From NCBI GenBank assembly GCA_014529385.2, contig CM043947.1:118364087-118428086 (forward strand): a DNA stretch of 64,000 bases. Direction: 5' to 3'. The notes beneath the pieces were generated by a model. The model saw only the letters and a program-made list of their open reading frames with translations. It did no database searches and was not told the origin of the DNA. This stretch comes from Adiantum capillus-veneris. Its lineage: Eukaryota > Streptophyta > Polypodiopsida > Polypodiales > Pteridaceae. Within the stretch, counting starts at the first letter, position 1. The number at the start of each line of letters is the position of its first letter. Below are positions 12,949 through 24,100 of the stretch, piece after piece. Both the position numbers and the translations under genes were made by a program.

Positions 12949-14486
12949 AGAAGATAGATAATTGTGAGTTGCTAGCTATTGTTACAATATTTACCCTTGG
13001 CCGTCGCAAAAGTGCATCAGCCACTTGGTTATGCTTGCCCGCAATGTGAGAAATATGAAAATTGAATTGTGAAATAAATTTTGACCACTTCATTTGTTTG
13101 TCAAAAATCTTCGTTTGAGTCATGAAGTATTGAAAGCTTTGATGATCCGTACGTAGAATAAATGGAGTCCCTAGGAGATAATGCTTCCATGTTTCTAGGG
13201 CACGTAGGATAGCTAATAGCTCTTTTTCATAAATTCCCAATGTTCGCTCATCATCATAATTCAATCTCCTACTCTCATATGCTATGGCATTCTCTTCTTG
13301 AAGCAAAACTATTCCAAGGAGATTACCACATGCATCACATTGGACCTCAACGAGTTTTGTGAGATTCGGTGAAATAAGCACGGGTTGAGAGATAAGCTTT
13401 TGTTTGAGCATCTCAAAAGCCTCTTGATCCTTTCTAGTCCATGCATACTTGATGTTCTTTTTGGTTAGATCATGTAATGCACCGGCTATTAATGAGAATT
13501 TTTCTATAAAGCGACTATAGTATGTACACATACCAATAAAGCTTTGTAACTCACACAAATTCCTTGGTTTAGGCCATTCTTTAATTACTTCCAACTTTGT
13601 GGGAGCCATAAGGATACCAAATAATTTGAGAGAAATACATAAGTATTGAATTTCTTACAAGAAAAATTCACTTTTCTTTTGATTAATAAAAAGCTTATCA
13701 TCTCTCAAATCTTGGAAAATTACTTGGAGGTGTTTCTTGTGCTCCTCATGAGATTTGGAGTAGATGATTGTATCGTCGAAGAATACTCTAGTGAAGTTGC
13801 GATATGGTCGAAAGATTTTCTCCATCATGCAATTGAAAGTGGTATTCATAAAGACCAAATGTACTATGGAAAGCGGTCTTTGAACTATGTTTATTAACTA
13901 TCCTTATTTGATGATAGTCACTTTTAAGGTCAATCCTACTAAAGTAGGTAGACCCTTGCAACTTATCAGATAGATCTTCTACCTGAGGCATGGGGAATCT
14001 ATTCTTAATTGTGACTCTATTTAGGGCTCTATAGTCTACGCACATGCGGTAGGTGCCATCTTTCTTTTTCACTAATAGAACCGGCGAGGAAAATGGAGAT
14101 GAACTAGGCCTTATCATCCCTTTTTCTACCAATTCGTTCATTTGCCTCATAATCTCCTCTTGTTGAGCTTGAGAGACACTATAAGGAGGCTTATTAGGAG
14201 GTGAAAATCTTGGTAGTAGCTTCATGGTATGGTCGTCATCCCCTCGTTTTGGAGGTAACTCTTTAGGGATTTCATCAATGAAAACATCTTGAAATTGGTT
14301 TATGAAATTAGATAACTCTAATTCTTCTTGATTTCCCACATTGCTATTTAGTAAATTGGTAGTGTCATTCATAGATTTTCTAACAAAAATCATGTATGCG
14401 AAAACCAAACTTTTTGTTGACTTGTCAAAAGCTTGTGTATGTACAAGGAGTATGGTGTTACCTTTCTCACTCGTGTCTATATACAT
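12938..14486 (-). pseudogene. gypsy reverse transcriptase and RNase H remnant
   Basis: The RT palm begins in 14486-13788 with VEKGMIRPSSSPFSSPVLLV, KKKDGTYRMCVDYRALN and TIKNRFPMPQVEDLSD. A frameshift leads to 13858-13655, where the catalytic box reads FFDDTIIYSKSHEEH instead of the usual YLDD. A third segment, 13609-12938, carries the thumb and RNase H (VQCDACGNLLGIVLLQEEN, IYEKELLAILRALETWKHYL, RTDHQSFQYF, HIAGKHNQVADALLRRP). The aspartates of both sites are retained although the frame is broken at least twice. It belongs to the same gypsy element as the integrase downstream. Confidence 0.92.
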
Positions 14487-15342
14487 ATCTCTCTCTCTCT
14501 ATATGTAAAGTAGAATTTTCTATGAGTAAATTTCATAGAGGAAGCCATGTGATTAAACCATGGTGCCCCTAGAATTACATCTTCATGTTTGAGAGGTGAG
14601 ATGAAGAAGTCTTCTTTGTCCACATAGCTTTGGACATGGACTCTCAATTTCCCAATCAAGGGAGTGATTGAGAATTCCTGTCCCTTGAAAGCCCCATCCA
14701 CTTGCATAGTATCCCCCATCTCATAAGCTTGTATTCCTAACTTGGTGGCTACCTCAGTTGATATGAAATTATAAGTTCAACCGGGATCAAAGAGGATAAA
14801 AGCATCATGTTCTCTCACCTTGCCCCATGCATAGGCAAGCGGTGGACCGATAGCCATGTCCTTGCTCCCCAGAGTTAAAACATTTGTTATCCTTACGATA
14901 ATGCTCTAGCTCTTCGGGTGAGAGTTTGTTTTTACCTTTTTTAACACCTTTTTCCTTTGCTTTGTTGTTGTTGTTAGGGTTGCCTTTGAAAGAATTTTGT
15001 GTAGCATTATTCTTCCCCTTGGGCTAATTTTTGTCCTTAATTTCCATGGGCTTAATGTTATTCTTAGCCCCTTGTTGAAAATTAATTCTTGAAGCCACCA
15101 TGGTGTGGTGAATGACTACCGATATGGTTTTGGGCCTTTGAGAATTGACATATTCATCCATGTCTTCGATAGCCCAACACAAACTTTTCCTTTTGCTCTC
15201 CAAAGCCTAGCTTTTTGTAGACAGTGGCTTTGAGATGAAGGTTCCAAAACTTGTCTACATAATTGTGGATAGACTCATATGGAGACATCTCCAAGCTTGG
15301 TACAATACAATCTTTGTGTTCCTTGTGACCTATGTGATGCAA
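14477..15342 (-). pseudogene. gypsy Gag C-terminus and protease remnant
   Basis: Reading down the minus strand, 15297-15154 gives a Gag-like stretch (EMSPYESIHNYVDKFWNLHL), and about 14950-14880 gives LSPEELEHYRK followed by CFNSGEQGHGYR, a CCHC knuckle whose second Cys is lost. The protease region at about 14800-14477 has FDPG followed by a stop codon where the family has the active-site Asp-x-Gly-Ser/Ala, then TEVATKLGIQ and DVILGAPWFNHM, the ILGxDWL-like flap end. Bases 15298-15342 upstream of the Gag stretch belong to the adjoining LTR. Confidence 0.8.
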
Positions 15343-16732
15343 TGAAGATCAAAAGCTTCATGCATCACGAGCATTACATAAACTTTGTAGAAAGAATTAA
15401 CTATCCCAAACCTCAATCCCAAGGTCTCAAACACCTTTGAAGGTGGATAGAGCTAGCGGGGAATGAGGGTAGGGAAGAGGAAGAAGAAACATTCCATATG
15501 AGAAAGAAATAGTTCCGCACTTATCATCACTCTTCTTGCTAGCATACATATTAGCATAGTAATGAAGATGGAGAAGATGGCAAGCTTAAGCATTGAAGCA
15601 TGGCTCTTGGTTGGATTTGCATTCCATAGCCAAGAGTGTTGGTGTAGGCTCTCACGCCTCACAAGCTTGGAGAAGGAGGTGGAGTTCCTCTACTTTCACC
15701 AAGTGACAATGAATCCTCAAAATGAGTGTGTGAGAGGTGTATACCTCCCCAGCACACCCCTTGCTTGCTTGGGACGAATTCTACTTTTGGCTCATGCCTC
15801 AAGCGCATTGGACCCCTATCCCCCTAGCCAATCATATGCACCATGCATTTCAAGTACATGGATAGTCTTTAGACAAGTTTCCTCCTTACCCCTTAGAGAG
15901 AGAGAGAGCTTGAAAATATCTAGATATTTGTTTAATGGAACTAGAAGCTCATTGGACCCCTCTTTAGCCCAGCCAATAGCATTCAAGCACACCATGTGGC
16001 TAAGCATAGGGAGAGTCTGACATGTGTCCCATGTGCCCCTTGAGAAAAGGGGGTGCCCTTTGGGTGAGTGGGAGGTTAAGTCAAAGATTCTCCTAACTTT
16101 GGGGATTTCCCCCTCCTTTGTAGGGTCTCTTTTTGACTCAAGCACCTTACCCCCCATGCATAGGAAGCTTCTCAAGCACCTTTCTCATCAAGTATGACAA
16201 GCACCTTAAGCACCTTAGTCATCAAGCACGGCAAGAACCTCAAGAACCTTAGTAATCAACCACGATAAGCACCTCAAGCACCTTAGTCAACAAGCATGAC
16301 AAGCACCTCAAGCTTAGGTCGGGTTCCCACCTCAAGCTGAGCCCTAGATTTCCTAAGGTCAAAGGACTTTTAACACTAACTATTGGAGGTCTGGAATGAA
16401 GCTAACCCTAAGGTCTTTTAAGCTCCATTAGATGCATGTTGCTCCTTGATAGACTACCTCGTTTTGGACCCGTATTGAGATGTAACCATCTCTCCTCTTG
16501 GTCCCTGTTGAAATAAGTCTAGAAGCACTTATTGCACATTTCTCTTTGGTAGAACGTCTCCTTTTGGACCCCTATTGAGATGCAACTATCTCTCCTTTTG
16601 GTCCCTTGCTAAGATAGGTCTAGAAGCACATGTCTCTATTCTAAATCTTGTTCCCGTTTATTCTCCCACATTAAATGATCAATTTAATATGAGAAAAGCT
16701 TTTGAATTAGCTAGATATTAGATTTTATGACA
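15297..16732 (-). repeat. LTR B (3' LTR of the deleted gypsy element, truncated)
   Basis: From ttggtacaatacaatctttg at 15298 it matches LTR C from about 18855 on, and it ends at ATGACA (16732), followed by TTATCTCTCTTG, the complement of a polypurine tract. About 260 bp present at the outer end of LTR C are missing here. Confidence 0.85.
16185..16320. repeat. short tandem repeats inside LTR B (and LTR C, 19735-19870)
   Basis: Three to four imperfect units of about 34 bp built on caagcaccttagtcatcaag with variant gcacg/gcatg tails. The same array lies at the equivalent place in LTR C. A second duplication of about 100 bp (ttttggacccNtattgagatg...agtctagaagcac) follows at 16435-16630. Confidence 0.85.
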
Positions 16733-16739
16733 TTATCTC

Positions 16740-17550
16740 TCTTGAAATTATAGTCATCCTCCACTATGAGGTAGAGAAGATAAAACCTAGTCATTAGTCT
16801 ATGTTTCTTAGCGGGTAGAGGATCCCTTTTTACCCTACGACATCATTCCAAAATGGATGACTAATCCATTTGGTGCTTGGGAGACGTAGCTGCCGCAAGC
16901 ATGTCTGTTCTTTAGTCTATTTCATCCTCTCAAGTAGAGTGACAACTTCTATTTGGTGTTTGAGAGACGTCGTCATCACAAACATTATTCTTAGTATGCA
17001 TACTACTTAAATTGTGCACAATAAAAAAAGAACTAGTCTTGTAAGACAAAAACATTGTTCACTTAAAATGCATTTTCATATGCTTACTTTAAGGCATTGT
17101 TGTAAGCATTGACAAGTTTTATATTATCCTTAAGTTAGGTTCTTTGCATCCATCTAACATCTTTAAAATAATAATCTTTAAACTTAATAAGATATCGTCA
17201 GATAGTTTTACCGTTTCTTAATACCTTGTCTTCATGTCATAGAATGGACTCAGATTGAAGTACTTATTCTTGATCTTTGATTTTTGGAGGGCCTGCAACT
17301 ATTGCTTCTTTTGATGGTTCTCCTTTGTAAGGCTTACGTAGGCTCTCATGGAAAATATGGTGCATGAGCCAATGATTGGGCAACTTTAATTGATAAGCCA
17401 TCTCATTGATTGGCTTAAGAATTTAAAAAGGAACATAGTATCTTTTTGCTAGTTTAGCATAATACTTTTGGTGGCCCATAGGATTCTTTCCCGTAGTATA
17501 CCTTAGACAAGACTTGAGAAACTTTAGCAAGACCCAATCATTTTACTTAG
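16740..17550 (-). pseudogene. integrase C-terminus/chromodomain tail of element B-C
   Basis: Minus-strand fragments NDWVLLKFLKSCLRYTTGKN and KLAKRYYVPFKFL (about 17545-17420) correspond to the integrase C-terminal module. VLRNGKTI followed by a stop and RYLIKFKDYYF (about 17225-17165) corresponds to the chromodomain. The segment is homologous to 11105-11965 of element A. It joins the Gag ORF near 17540-17556, where the whole protease-RT-integrase core has been lost. Confidence 0.7.
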
Positions 17551-17557
17551 TGTGCCA

Positions 17558-18175
17558 TCATAGGTGAGAAAAGTTATACTCTTTCCTCCGGAGCTCTTTG
17601 AAATTCTTGAGCTTTTGTGACCTTTGCCATGCATGGTAAGATTTGCGATGTCCTCCCCTCTTGTATTCTCTAGGAGAATAGCCATAGATTTCATCGGAAG
17701 AGGAGGAAGTGGAAGAAGAAGGAGAAGAGGGTGACCTCTTTCTTGTCCTTTTCTTCCTTTGTTTCCTCTCTTCCCTTTTGGAGTGAGGAGGAGAAGGACT
17801 ATGGGTTGACCATTTCATCTTGGGAGGAGTTGGCGATCGTTTAGTCCGCCGTCTTCGTGGAGCCACATCTTCGGAGGAACTTAGGGATTCATTACTTTCT
17901 TGTTCTTTGGATTCCTCCTCTCGTATGGGAGAGAGTCTTTTTTTGGGGATCTCATCAAGAGGCATCCTAAGCTCTCTCTCCTCTTGGAGAGGAAAGAAAA
18001 TCCCATAAGCACGAAGTTGTTGAGTGACTTCAGCTTGCAAAGCGGGGTTGCCCGCAGCTTGTTGCAACCTAGTAACAAGATAATTAACAAACATAGGGGC
18101 ATCATCGTTAGCACCTTCATGTGAAAAATCAAAGTTATCTAAGTTCATTCTACTCTCTTGGTTATTGTCATCCAT
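17558..18175 (-). CDS. Gag N-terminal fragment with Arg/Ser-rich tail
   Basis: An open frame of 205 codons starts MDDNNQESRMN some 400 bp downstream of the primer-binding site, the expected place for Gag. Residues 1-75 include FVNYLVTRLQQAAGNPALQ and are otherwise unremarkable. Residues about 100-190 are strongly basic and Ser-rich (RRRRTKRSPTPP, RKQRKKRTRKRSP, SSPSSSTSSSSDE) and could bind nucleic acid. No capsid homology region or zinc knuckle remains because the frame ends at the deletion junction. Position makes a Gag assignment likely, but I do not recognise the sequence itself as a named Gag family. Confidence 0.6.
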   Translation of the reverse strand: MDDNNQESRMNLDNFDFSHEGANDDAPMFVNYLVTRLQQAAGNPALQAEVTQQLRAYGIFFPLQEERELRMPLDEIPKKRLSPIREEESKEQESNESLSSSEDVAPRRRRTKRSPTPPKMKWSTHSPSPPHSKREERKQRKKRTRKRSPSSPSSSTSSSSDEIYGYSPREYKRGGHRKSYHAWQRSQKLKNFKELRRKEYNFSHL

Positions 18176-18577
18176 GTTAATAAAAATTTGTGTGTTTACT
18201 TAGTGTATTCTTTGGCAATTCAAATCCTTAGTTGCTACTCCTCTTAGCCTTTGAAAATCAGTACTTTAGCATCTATGCCCACGGCTTGAATTGGTTAATT
18301 ATAGAGAGTAGTGGAGTGGGTCTACCATAGCAGAGTTACCGAGGGATAGCTTCTTTTGGACTTCTTATGGCTCAATAATGGTAAAGCCGTAGGAAAGTTT
18401 TAAAAGACTCCATTATTAAGATCAAAGCTCCCAAGGTGTGCACCATATCCCACATAGTGGGCTCAACAAAACCGATAATATATTTCACTCCCACTTACCC
18501 TAATATAATTAACAAAATCAACCATTAATAGGCTACTTAAGGACCTCTCTTCTTAAGCAAGAAAAGAGAAACCAAAT

Positions 18578-18590
18578 GCTCTGATACCAA
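18578..18590 (-). promoter_or_regulatory. primer-binding site (initiator tRNA-Met type)
   Basis: The minus strand reads TTGGTATCAGAGC directly after the end of LTR C, the standard plant retrotransposon priming site complementary to the 3' end of initiator tRNA-Met. It fixes the LTR boundary at 18591 and the strand of the element. Confidence 0.9.
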
Positions 18591-20290
18591 TGTAATGGAA
18601 ATGGCCCATGATCTTTGAGAGTAGCGGAATTAGGCAATTAGATAAAGAACTTTTGTGAGATTACTTTGTGAGCAGAGTGGGTGAACTTAATTGATGGTAG
18701 CAACATAAACATGGTACTTAGTTAACTTGGCATGAACAATACTTTTGCAAGACACATACTTTAGAAAACATACAATAGTTGAGGACCGGATTCATATGGA
18801 GCCGGTCTCCCCTCCAATAGGCATTTGTATTATAGTTTCTCCCATAAAGAGAGACTTGGTACAATACAATCTTTGTGTTCCTTGTGACCTAGATGATGCA
18901 ATGAAGATGGAAATATTCATGCATCACGGGCATAGGATAAAATTTGTAGAAAGCATTAACTATCCCAAGCCTCAGTCCCAAGGCCTCAAACACCTTCGAA
19001 GGTGGAGACAGCTAGTAGGGAATGACGGTAGGGAAGAGGAAGAAGAAACATTCCATAGGAGAAAGAAATAGTTCCTCACTTATCATCACTCTTCTTGATA
19101 GCATACATAATAGCATAGTGAAGATGGAGAAGATGGCAAGCTTAAGCATTGAAGCATGTCTCTTGGTTGGATTTGAATTCCATAGCGAAGAGTTTTGGTG
19201 TAGGATCTCACTTCTCACAAGCTTAGAGAAGGAGGAGGAGTTCCTCTACTTTCACCAAGTGAGAATGAATCCATAAAATGAGTGTGTGAGAGGTGTATAC
19301 CCCCCCCAGCACACCCCTTGCTTGCTTGGGACGGATTCTACTTTTGGCTCATGCCTCAAGCGCATTGGACCCCTATCCCCCTAGCCAATCATATGCACCA
19401 TGCATTTCAAGTACATGGATAGTCTTTGGACAAGTTTCCTCCTTACCCTTAGAGATAGAGAGAGAGCTTGAAAATATCTAGATATTTGTTGAATGGAACT
19501 AGAAGCTCATTGGACCCCTCTTTAGCCCAGCCAATAGCATTCAAGCACACCATGTGGCTAAGCATAGGGAGAGTCTGACATGTGTCCCGTGTGCTCCTTG
19601 AGAAAAGGGGGTGCCCTTTGGGTGAGTGGGAGGTTAAGTCAAAGATTCTCCTAACTTTGGGGCTTTCCCCCTCCTTTGTAGGGTCTCTTTTTGACTCAAG
19701 CACCTTACCCCCCATGCATAGGAAGCTTCTCAAGCACCTTTCTCATCAAGCATGACAAGCACCTCAAGCACCTTAGTCATCAAGCACGGCAAGAACCTCA
19801 AGCACCTTAGTAATCAAGCACGATAAGCACCTCAAGCACCTTAGTCAACAAGCATGACAAGCACCTCAAGCTTAGGTCGGGTTCCCACCTCAAGATCAGC
19901 CCTAGCTTTCCTAAGGTCAAAGGACTTTTAACACTAACTATTGGAGGTCTTTAATGAAGCTAACCCTAAGGTCTTTTAAGCTCCATTAGATGCATGTTGC
20001 TCCTTGATAGACTACCTCATTTTGGACCCGTATTGAGATGTAACCATCTCTCCTCTTGGTCCCTGTTGAGATAAGTCTAGAAGCACTTATTGCACATTTC
20101 TCTTTGGTAGAACATCTCCTTTTGGACCCCTATTGAGATGCAACTATCTCTCCTTTTGGTCCCTTGCTAAGATAGGTCTAGAAGCACATGTCTCTATTCT
20201 AAATCTTGTTCCCGTTTATTCTCCCACATTAAATGATCAATTTAATATGAGAAAATCATTTGGGTTAGCTAGATATTAGATTTTATGACA
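18591..20290 (-). repeat. LTR C (5' LTR of the deleted gypsy element)
   Basis: A complete 1700-bp LTR, TGTAAT...ATGACA. One edge is set by the primer site, the other by loss of similarity to LTR B after gattttatgaca. The five bases outside (TTGTT) do not match the AGAGG next to LTR A, so A and C are not the two ends of one insertion. Confidence 0.85.
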
Positions 20291-23200
20291 TTGTTATTGA
20301 GGGATTGTGACATTTTGAAACTCTGTCCTATGTGAGTTAAACTCATGAATTAGCAACGCAAGTGATCTAGGTCTTTTGTTTGTGATTGTGGTAGTATCTT
20401 GATAGTCAACATTTGTCTCAACAACAATACCAATTCCTATAGAAACTTCATTTTTGGAGGTATTTTATCTACCTCTTTGGGTATGTTTACTTCATCCTCA
20501 TCATCTCCCTATGTAGATTTATAAGGTGGGTCCAGCTCCTTTGTGTTGCCCCTTCAAGAAAGCATTATGTTGTGATCCTTGTAGGCATGCACCAGTGAGA
20601 AATTCCTCATACAAGGACATATATTTCACACCATTGTTTGTGACCAACTAGCTCCCATGAATGAATTCAAACAGGTTACAACACAAGACCATATATTATC
20701 ATTTTCCTCCATTGCATAGAGCAAACGTAAGAATGTTTGCAAAGGAGAAAAAAAGAAATAAATTAATGATAAGATTTTGAAGGAAAAGCAAGCTACCTTA
20801 AGAATATATTCTGATCTCAAGTGGAAAACTCTAGTATGCCACCATGAAATCAGTTCTTACCATTTTTTCATGGTTTAGTTTTTGTGTTACCCTTCTCCAA
20901 GCACTCACATAGAGACTTTAGCTCCATAGTGGTACTTTCAATAAAGGGGGAGAATTTTTCCAAGCCCTAACCGAGTTTTGAACTCCTTTTGACACTCCAG
21001 TCAGACACACTTTCTTAAATGTTTATCCAAGCCGTCTTTCCAATTCGAGTTAGCAACATTTTTACGATTTGGGATAGACTTGAAAGTGAATGTAGCAGAC
21101 AAATCTTGGTATCTTCCCTCGTCGTGTATGTCTCTAAGACACCACGAGGGATTTTTCCAACAAAATAGAGTCAGCAGCCTTATAAAAAATGCTAAAGAAC
21201 GTGACATTGCTTAACAAAAGATATGTCTGAGTACTTTCAGGATGAGCATATTTGTTAGGCAATACATGAATGCCTATCTAATGGCTTTCTCAATGCTCAC
21301 TTAACAAATGACCGTGAGCAAAACTGGGTTTTTATAAATCCTTAGTTTATATGGACTTTTATTATTCCTAAGTTTAAATCGGGATTTATATTTATTCTTT
21401 AGTTTATTATGGGGGTTTATTATGTGGAAACCTGCCTTATTTTAATGGGGATGCCAATGAAAATAGGGTATGTCTTATGTTGATGAGGGTGCAAGGATAT
21501 TAATAATAAGCAAGAACAGATTTTAAAACTAGCTGTGAACAATTGGCAATAGCAAATTGTAAAGATTAAAATGTACTACTAACCTGGATAACGAGTAGTG
21601 GCATCGTTTGACTTTGGAACACAAAAAGGATTCCACTATTGTTGAGCTACAACAAAGCAACACGAGTAGATAAACGTATGCATCATGTAATAAGAAAAAA
21701 AGAAACAATATAGATCAAACAATGGATGTCACACAGAAGTTCCATATAGCAGTATGTTGGATTGTCGGCGCTGTGTCCTACCTCATAGACTAGTTGTGTC
21801 GACCAAGCAAACACATAGACATGGAGGTTTAGAAGTCGATTACAAACCTTGAATCTTTCTTGTATCACTAGAATGTACAGTGCTATCATATCCTTGCATG
21901 ACTATCCCCACCTTCCTCCCTTCATTTCAATCATGAACATAAAAGATTACAAGCTGCACAAGTACGCACTTCAAAAAGCTTTCCTTGAAAGAACTATAAA
22001 CAGAAGTAGAGCAGTACTTAAACCTTGTATACCATGAAAGTTTTAATTTATAAAAAAAGTAAATAGTGCATAGTCTATGTGAGTACCATACATAAGTATG
22101 CTGAAGAGAGACTACATTTCAATTGGAAATATCATTAAGAAATATAGTAAAAATTAAACCAACTTTAGTTTTTGTGGTTGATGTTGTTTTGAAGAACTAA
22201 GGTTTCTACCATATCAATTCCTCCTGCTTTCATTTCTGCATTCATCATCATTGCCATTGCCATCATATCCATTATATTTATCCTTGTAATTATCGTGCTC
22301 TCCGCAAATTGTCTATCCACAACATCCCTGTGGATACAATCCCTGCAAGTTTCATCATGCTTGTCATAGTCTCTTCTTCTTTCATAGTTTTCTTATGTCA
22401 ATCATATCTATACCAATATCCTTCATCAAGAAGATCATGTTGAGGCCTTCGATAAATGTTTCCTACTTCTCACTCCATTATCAATATCTTTAATCCTTGG
22501 ACACATGTTGTTGCCTTAGCAAGTACATTCTTCTTCCACTCGGCACGTGATATGCAGAGAGTCCTACACTATGAAGTTCTTGCACATGATGTCACTCTCT
22601 TTTTGGCATAGAATCTTTTGAGGGATGATTCAATCCCATGGGATGGAATCAAGCATGGTCCTTTGCGATTGCTCTCACAAATCTCTCCTCTATTCAAAAG
22701 AAAAGATATGAACATGGAGGACTAAATCTATTGAAGGTAATTTACACGAGCTACATCTTCCACCAAAATCACAGCCTTGTGTGCTTGGGACAGGGTAGCA
22801 CGGCAAGGCCTAACGTAGGTTGTTGCTACCTGTTGATGAGACAGGTTGTTGTTGATGACATGGCCTTAGATGACGAACTGAGGAAAAACAAGCGACTATG
22901 CAGCGTTGGCATCACCCGTGTCGGAAGCTCTTTGAAAAAAAGCATGGCCATTTAAAAAAAACATGGGGTTGTAGCGATTGTCATCAAATTTATGAGCAAT
23001 GTCCAATGATTTTTTAAATCAATGGCTTGTATTATGCTACGTGGAGCAACGTGTAGCCTGATTTCAATGACATGACTTAGGCCAACCAAGTAACTAAAGT
23101 TATACGGCATTAACGTGGATTTTGTGGCCTTTGAAATTAGATATGAGGCTCAATCTGCGGATTTTGGTAGGGAGAATAGATGCGAGGCCTACCTTTTGTT

Positions 23201-23425
23201 GAATTTTGCCAGGGAAATTAGATGTGAGACTGAGTTATGTTGAGTTACGTTGAGGTTTCATTGTTCTCTGAGTTATGTTGAGCATGACTCCCTCTACAAT
23301 TTTTCCAGTGAAATTAAATGTGAGGACTTTGGCTGGGTACGCGCGAAATTCTTTTTTCACGATCTATAAACTGCATTAAATGGGATCTGCCCTTTGTATG
23401 TACACATTCTTGCCTCAACACTAAT
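20291..23425. other. low-information stretch, no gene recognised
   Basis: Short open frames occur on the minus strand (for example 21207-21001 with YQDLSATFTFKSIPNRKN and 20820-20626 with YAMEENDNIWSCVV). They could be exons of an old gene or transposon, but I cannot match them to a family. 21250-23425 has stops in all frames and no obvious repeat. Confidence 0.5.
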
Positions 23426-23780
23426 TAAGTAACACCCATATTTAAGAGGGGGAGGCAATGGGATCAAAGTTGGAGAAGCTCACACGTGAAAGTCGAGCAG
23501 ATCGCAGCCACAATGGTCAAATAAAAAACTAACCTGGACATGCATGTCACTTCACAATATAAGGCCATAAAAACGATCAAGCATACATGATGCGCGTGCG
23601 AATGAGGTGGTTAGCCTATGCGACCCTCAACCTAGACTGCAAGGCCACTGGTTCAAACCCCGGCAGTGCGTCTCGTTTTTCCCGTTGGCCGAGTTTACTG
23701 GGCCTCGCTTTTTGTGCAGCTGTGTTTAGTCTGCCTCGAGATTCCGGCCGTCAACCCGCATCTAATATGGGTGTTACTTA
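23426..23780. mobile_element. small element with 17-bp inverted termini enclosing a tRNA-like SINE head
   Basis: TAAGTAACACCCATATT at 23426-23442 is repeated exactly in reverse complement at 23764-23780, enclosing about 320 bp. If the mobile unit starts one step inside, the flanking TA dinucleotides would fit a Tc1/mariner-type target. Within it, 23605-23670 has a Pol III A-box-like ggtggttagcc and a B-box-like GGTTCAAACCC, spaced as in tRNA-derived SINEs. No tRNA cloverleaf closes, so this is not a working tRNA gene. Confidence 0.5.
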
Positions 23781-23789
23781 GTGCCCAGG

Positions 23790-24100
23790 ACATTCTTGGG
23801 ACATTTGAACATGCTGTTGCCGTAAATGAGCCCTCGCATTCACAAGATGTTCAGATCCGGTGGCGTCGGCCTGCCCACTGGGTTGATTCTGTCATTCGCG
23901 AAGAGTGGACGGGCGAAGTCTTCGACCGCGAGCTGGCCTACAGCAAAGTCGAGGAAGACGAGCTGGTCTCCCTCCTGAAGCTCGCCATGGCCTGCGTCTC
24001 CCCTCTCATCGACCAACGCCCCTCCATGTCATCTCGCAAGACATCAAATCCTTCACAGAGCCCCCCCCCCCCACCCCCCCTCTCATAACAACCAAATCAC
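23790..24100 (+). pseudogene. LRR receptor-like kinase C-terminal fragment
   Basis: The plus-strand frame gives [20 protein letters not shown] followed by [19 protein letters not shown] and DQRPSM, which is the C-terminal lobe of plant receptor-like kinases (WVxSVVREEWTAEVFD...LLQIAMACxxxxPDQRPxM). The next words in another frame, [12 protein letters not shown], look like the expected continuation, implying a one-base shift near 24025. No kinase catalytic loop, LRR or transmembrane segment precedes it. The fragment is distinctly GC-richer than its surroundings and starts right after the TIR element, so it may be a captured or retroposed piece of a host gene. Confidence 0.75.

Larger units (their letters stand above)
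9430..15297 (-). mobile_element. chromovirus-type Ty3/gypsy retrotransposon, 5' end lost
   Basis: In minus-strand order the element runs Gag remnant, protease, reverse transcriptase, RNase H, integrase, chromodomain remnant, polypurine tract and 3' LTR (9430-11104). The order protease-RT-RNaseH-integrase plus a chromodomain-like stretch places it among chromoviruses. Gag stops at 15297, where a truncated LTR of the neighbouring related element begins, so this copy has neither primer site nor 5' LTR. The coding part carries stops and frameshifts in every domain and is dead. Confidence 0.85.
15297..20290 (-). mobile_element. internally deleted gypsy derivative with two LTRs (element B-C)
   Basis: LTR C (18591-20290), a primer-binding site at 18578-18590, a Gag N-terminal ORF (18175-17558), the integrase C-terminus/chromodomain tail (about 17550-16740) and LTR B (16732-15297, truncated) follow in minus-strand order. 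Everything between the Gag N-terminus and the integrase C-terminus is missing. LTRs B and C look about 97% alike by eye, while both differ strongly from LTR A. It can only have moved using enzymes supplied elsewhere. The truncation of LTR B coincides with the loss of the 5' end of element A, pointing to one recombination or deletion event. Confidence 0.8.

Noticed and set aside
9430-20290. A single LTR retrotransposon bounded by LTRs A and C
   Set aside because: LTRs A and C are strongly diverged, B and C pair with each other, and the outer flanks AGAGG and TTGTT do not match.
23605-23680. tRNA gene
   Set aside because: B-box and A-box-like words are present, but no cloverleaf with acceptor and anticodon stems can be drawn. 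A SINE head is the better reading.
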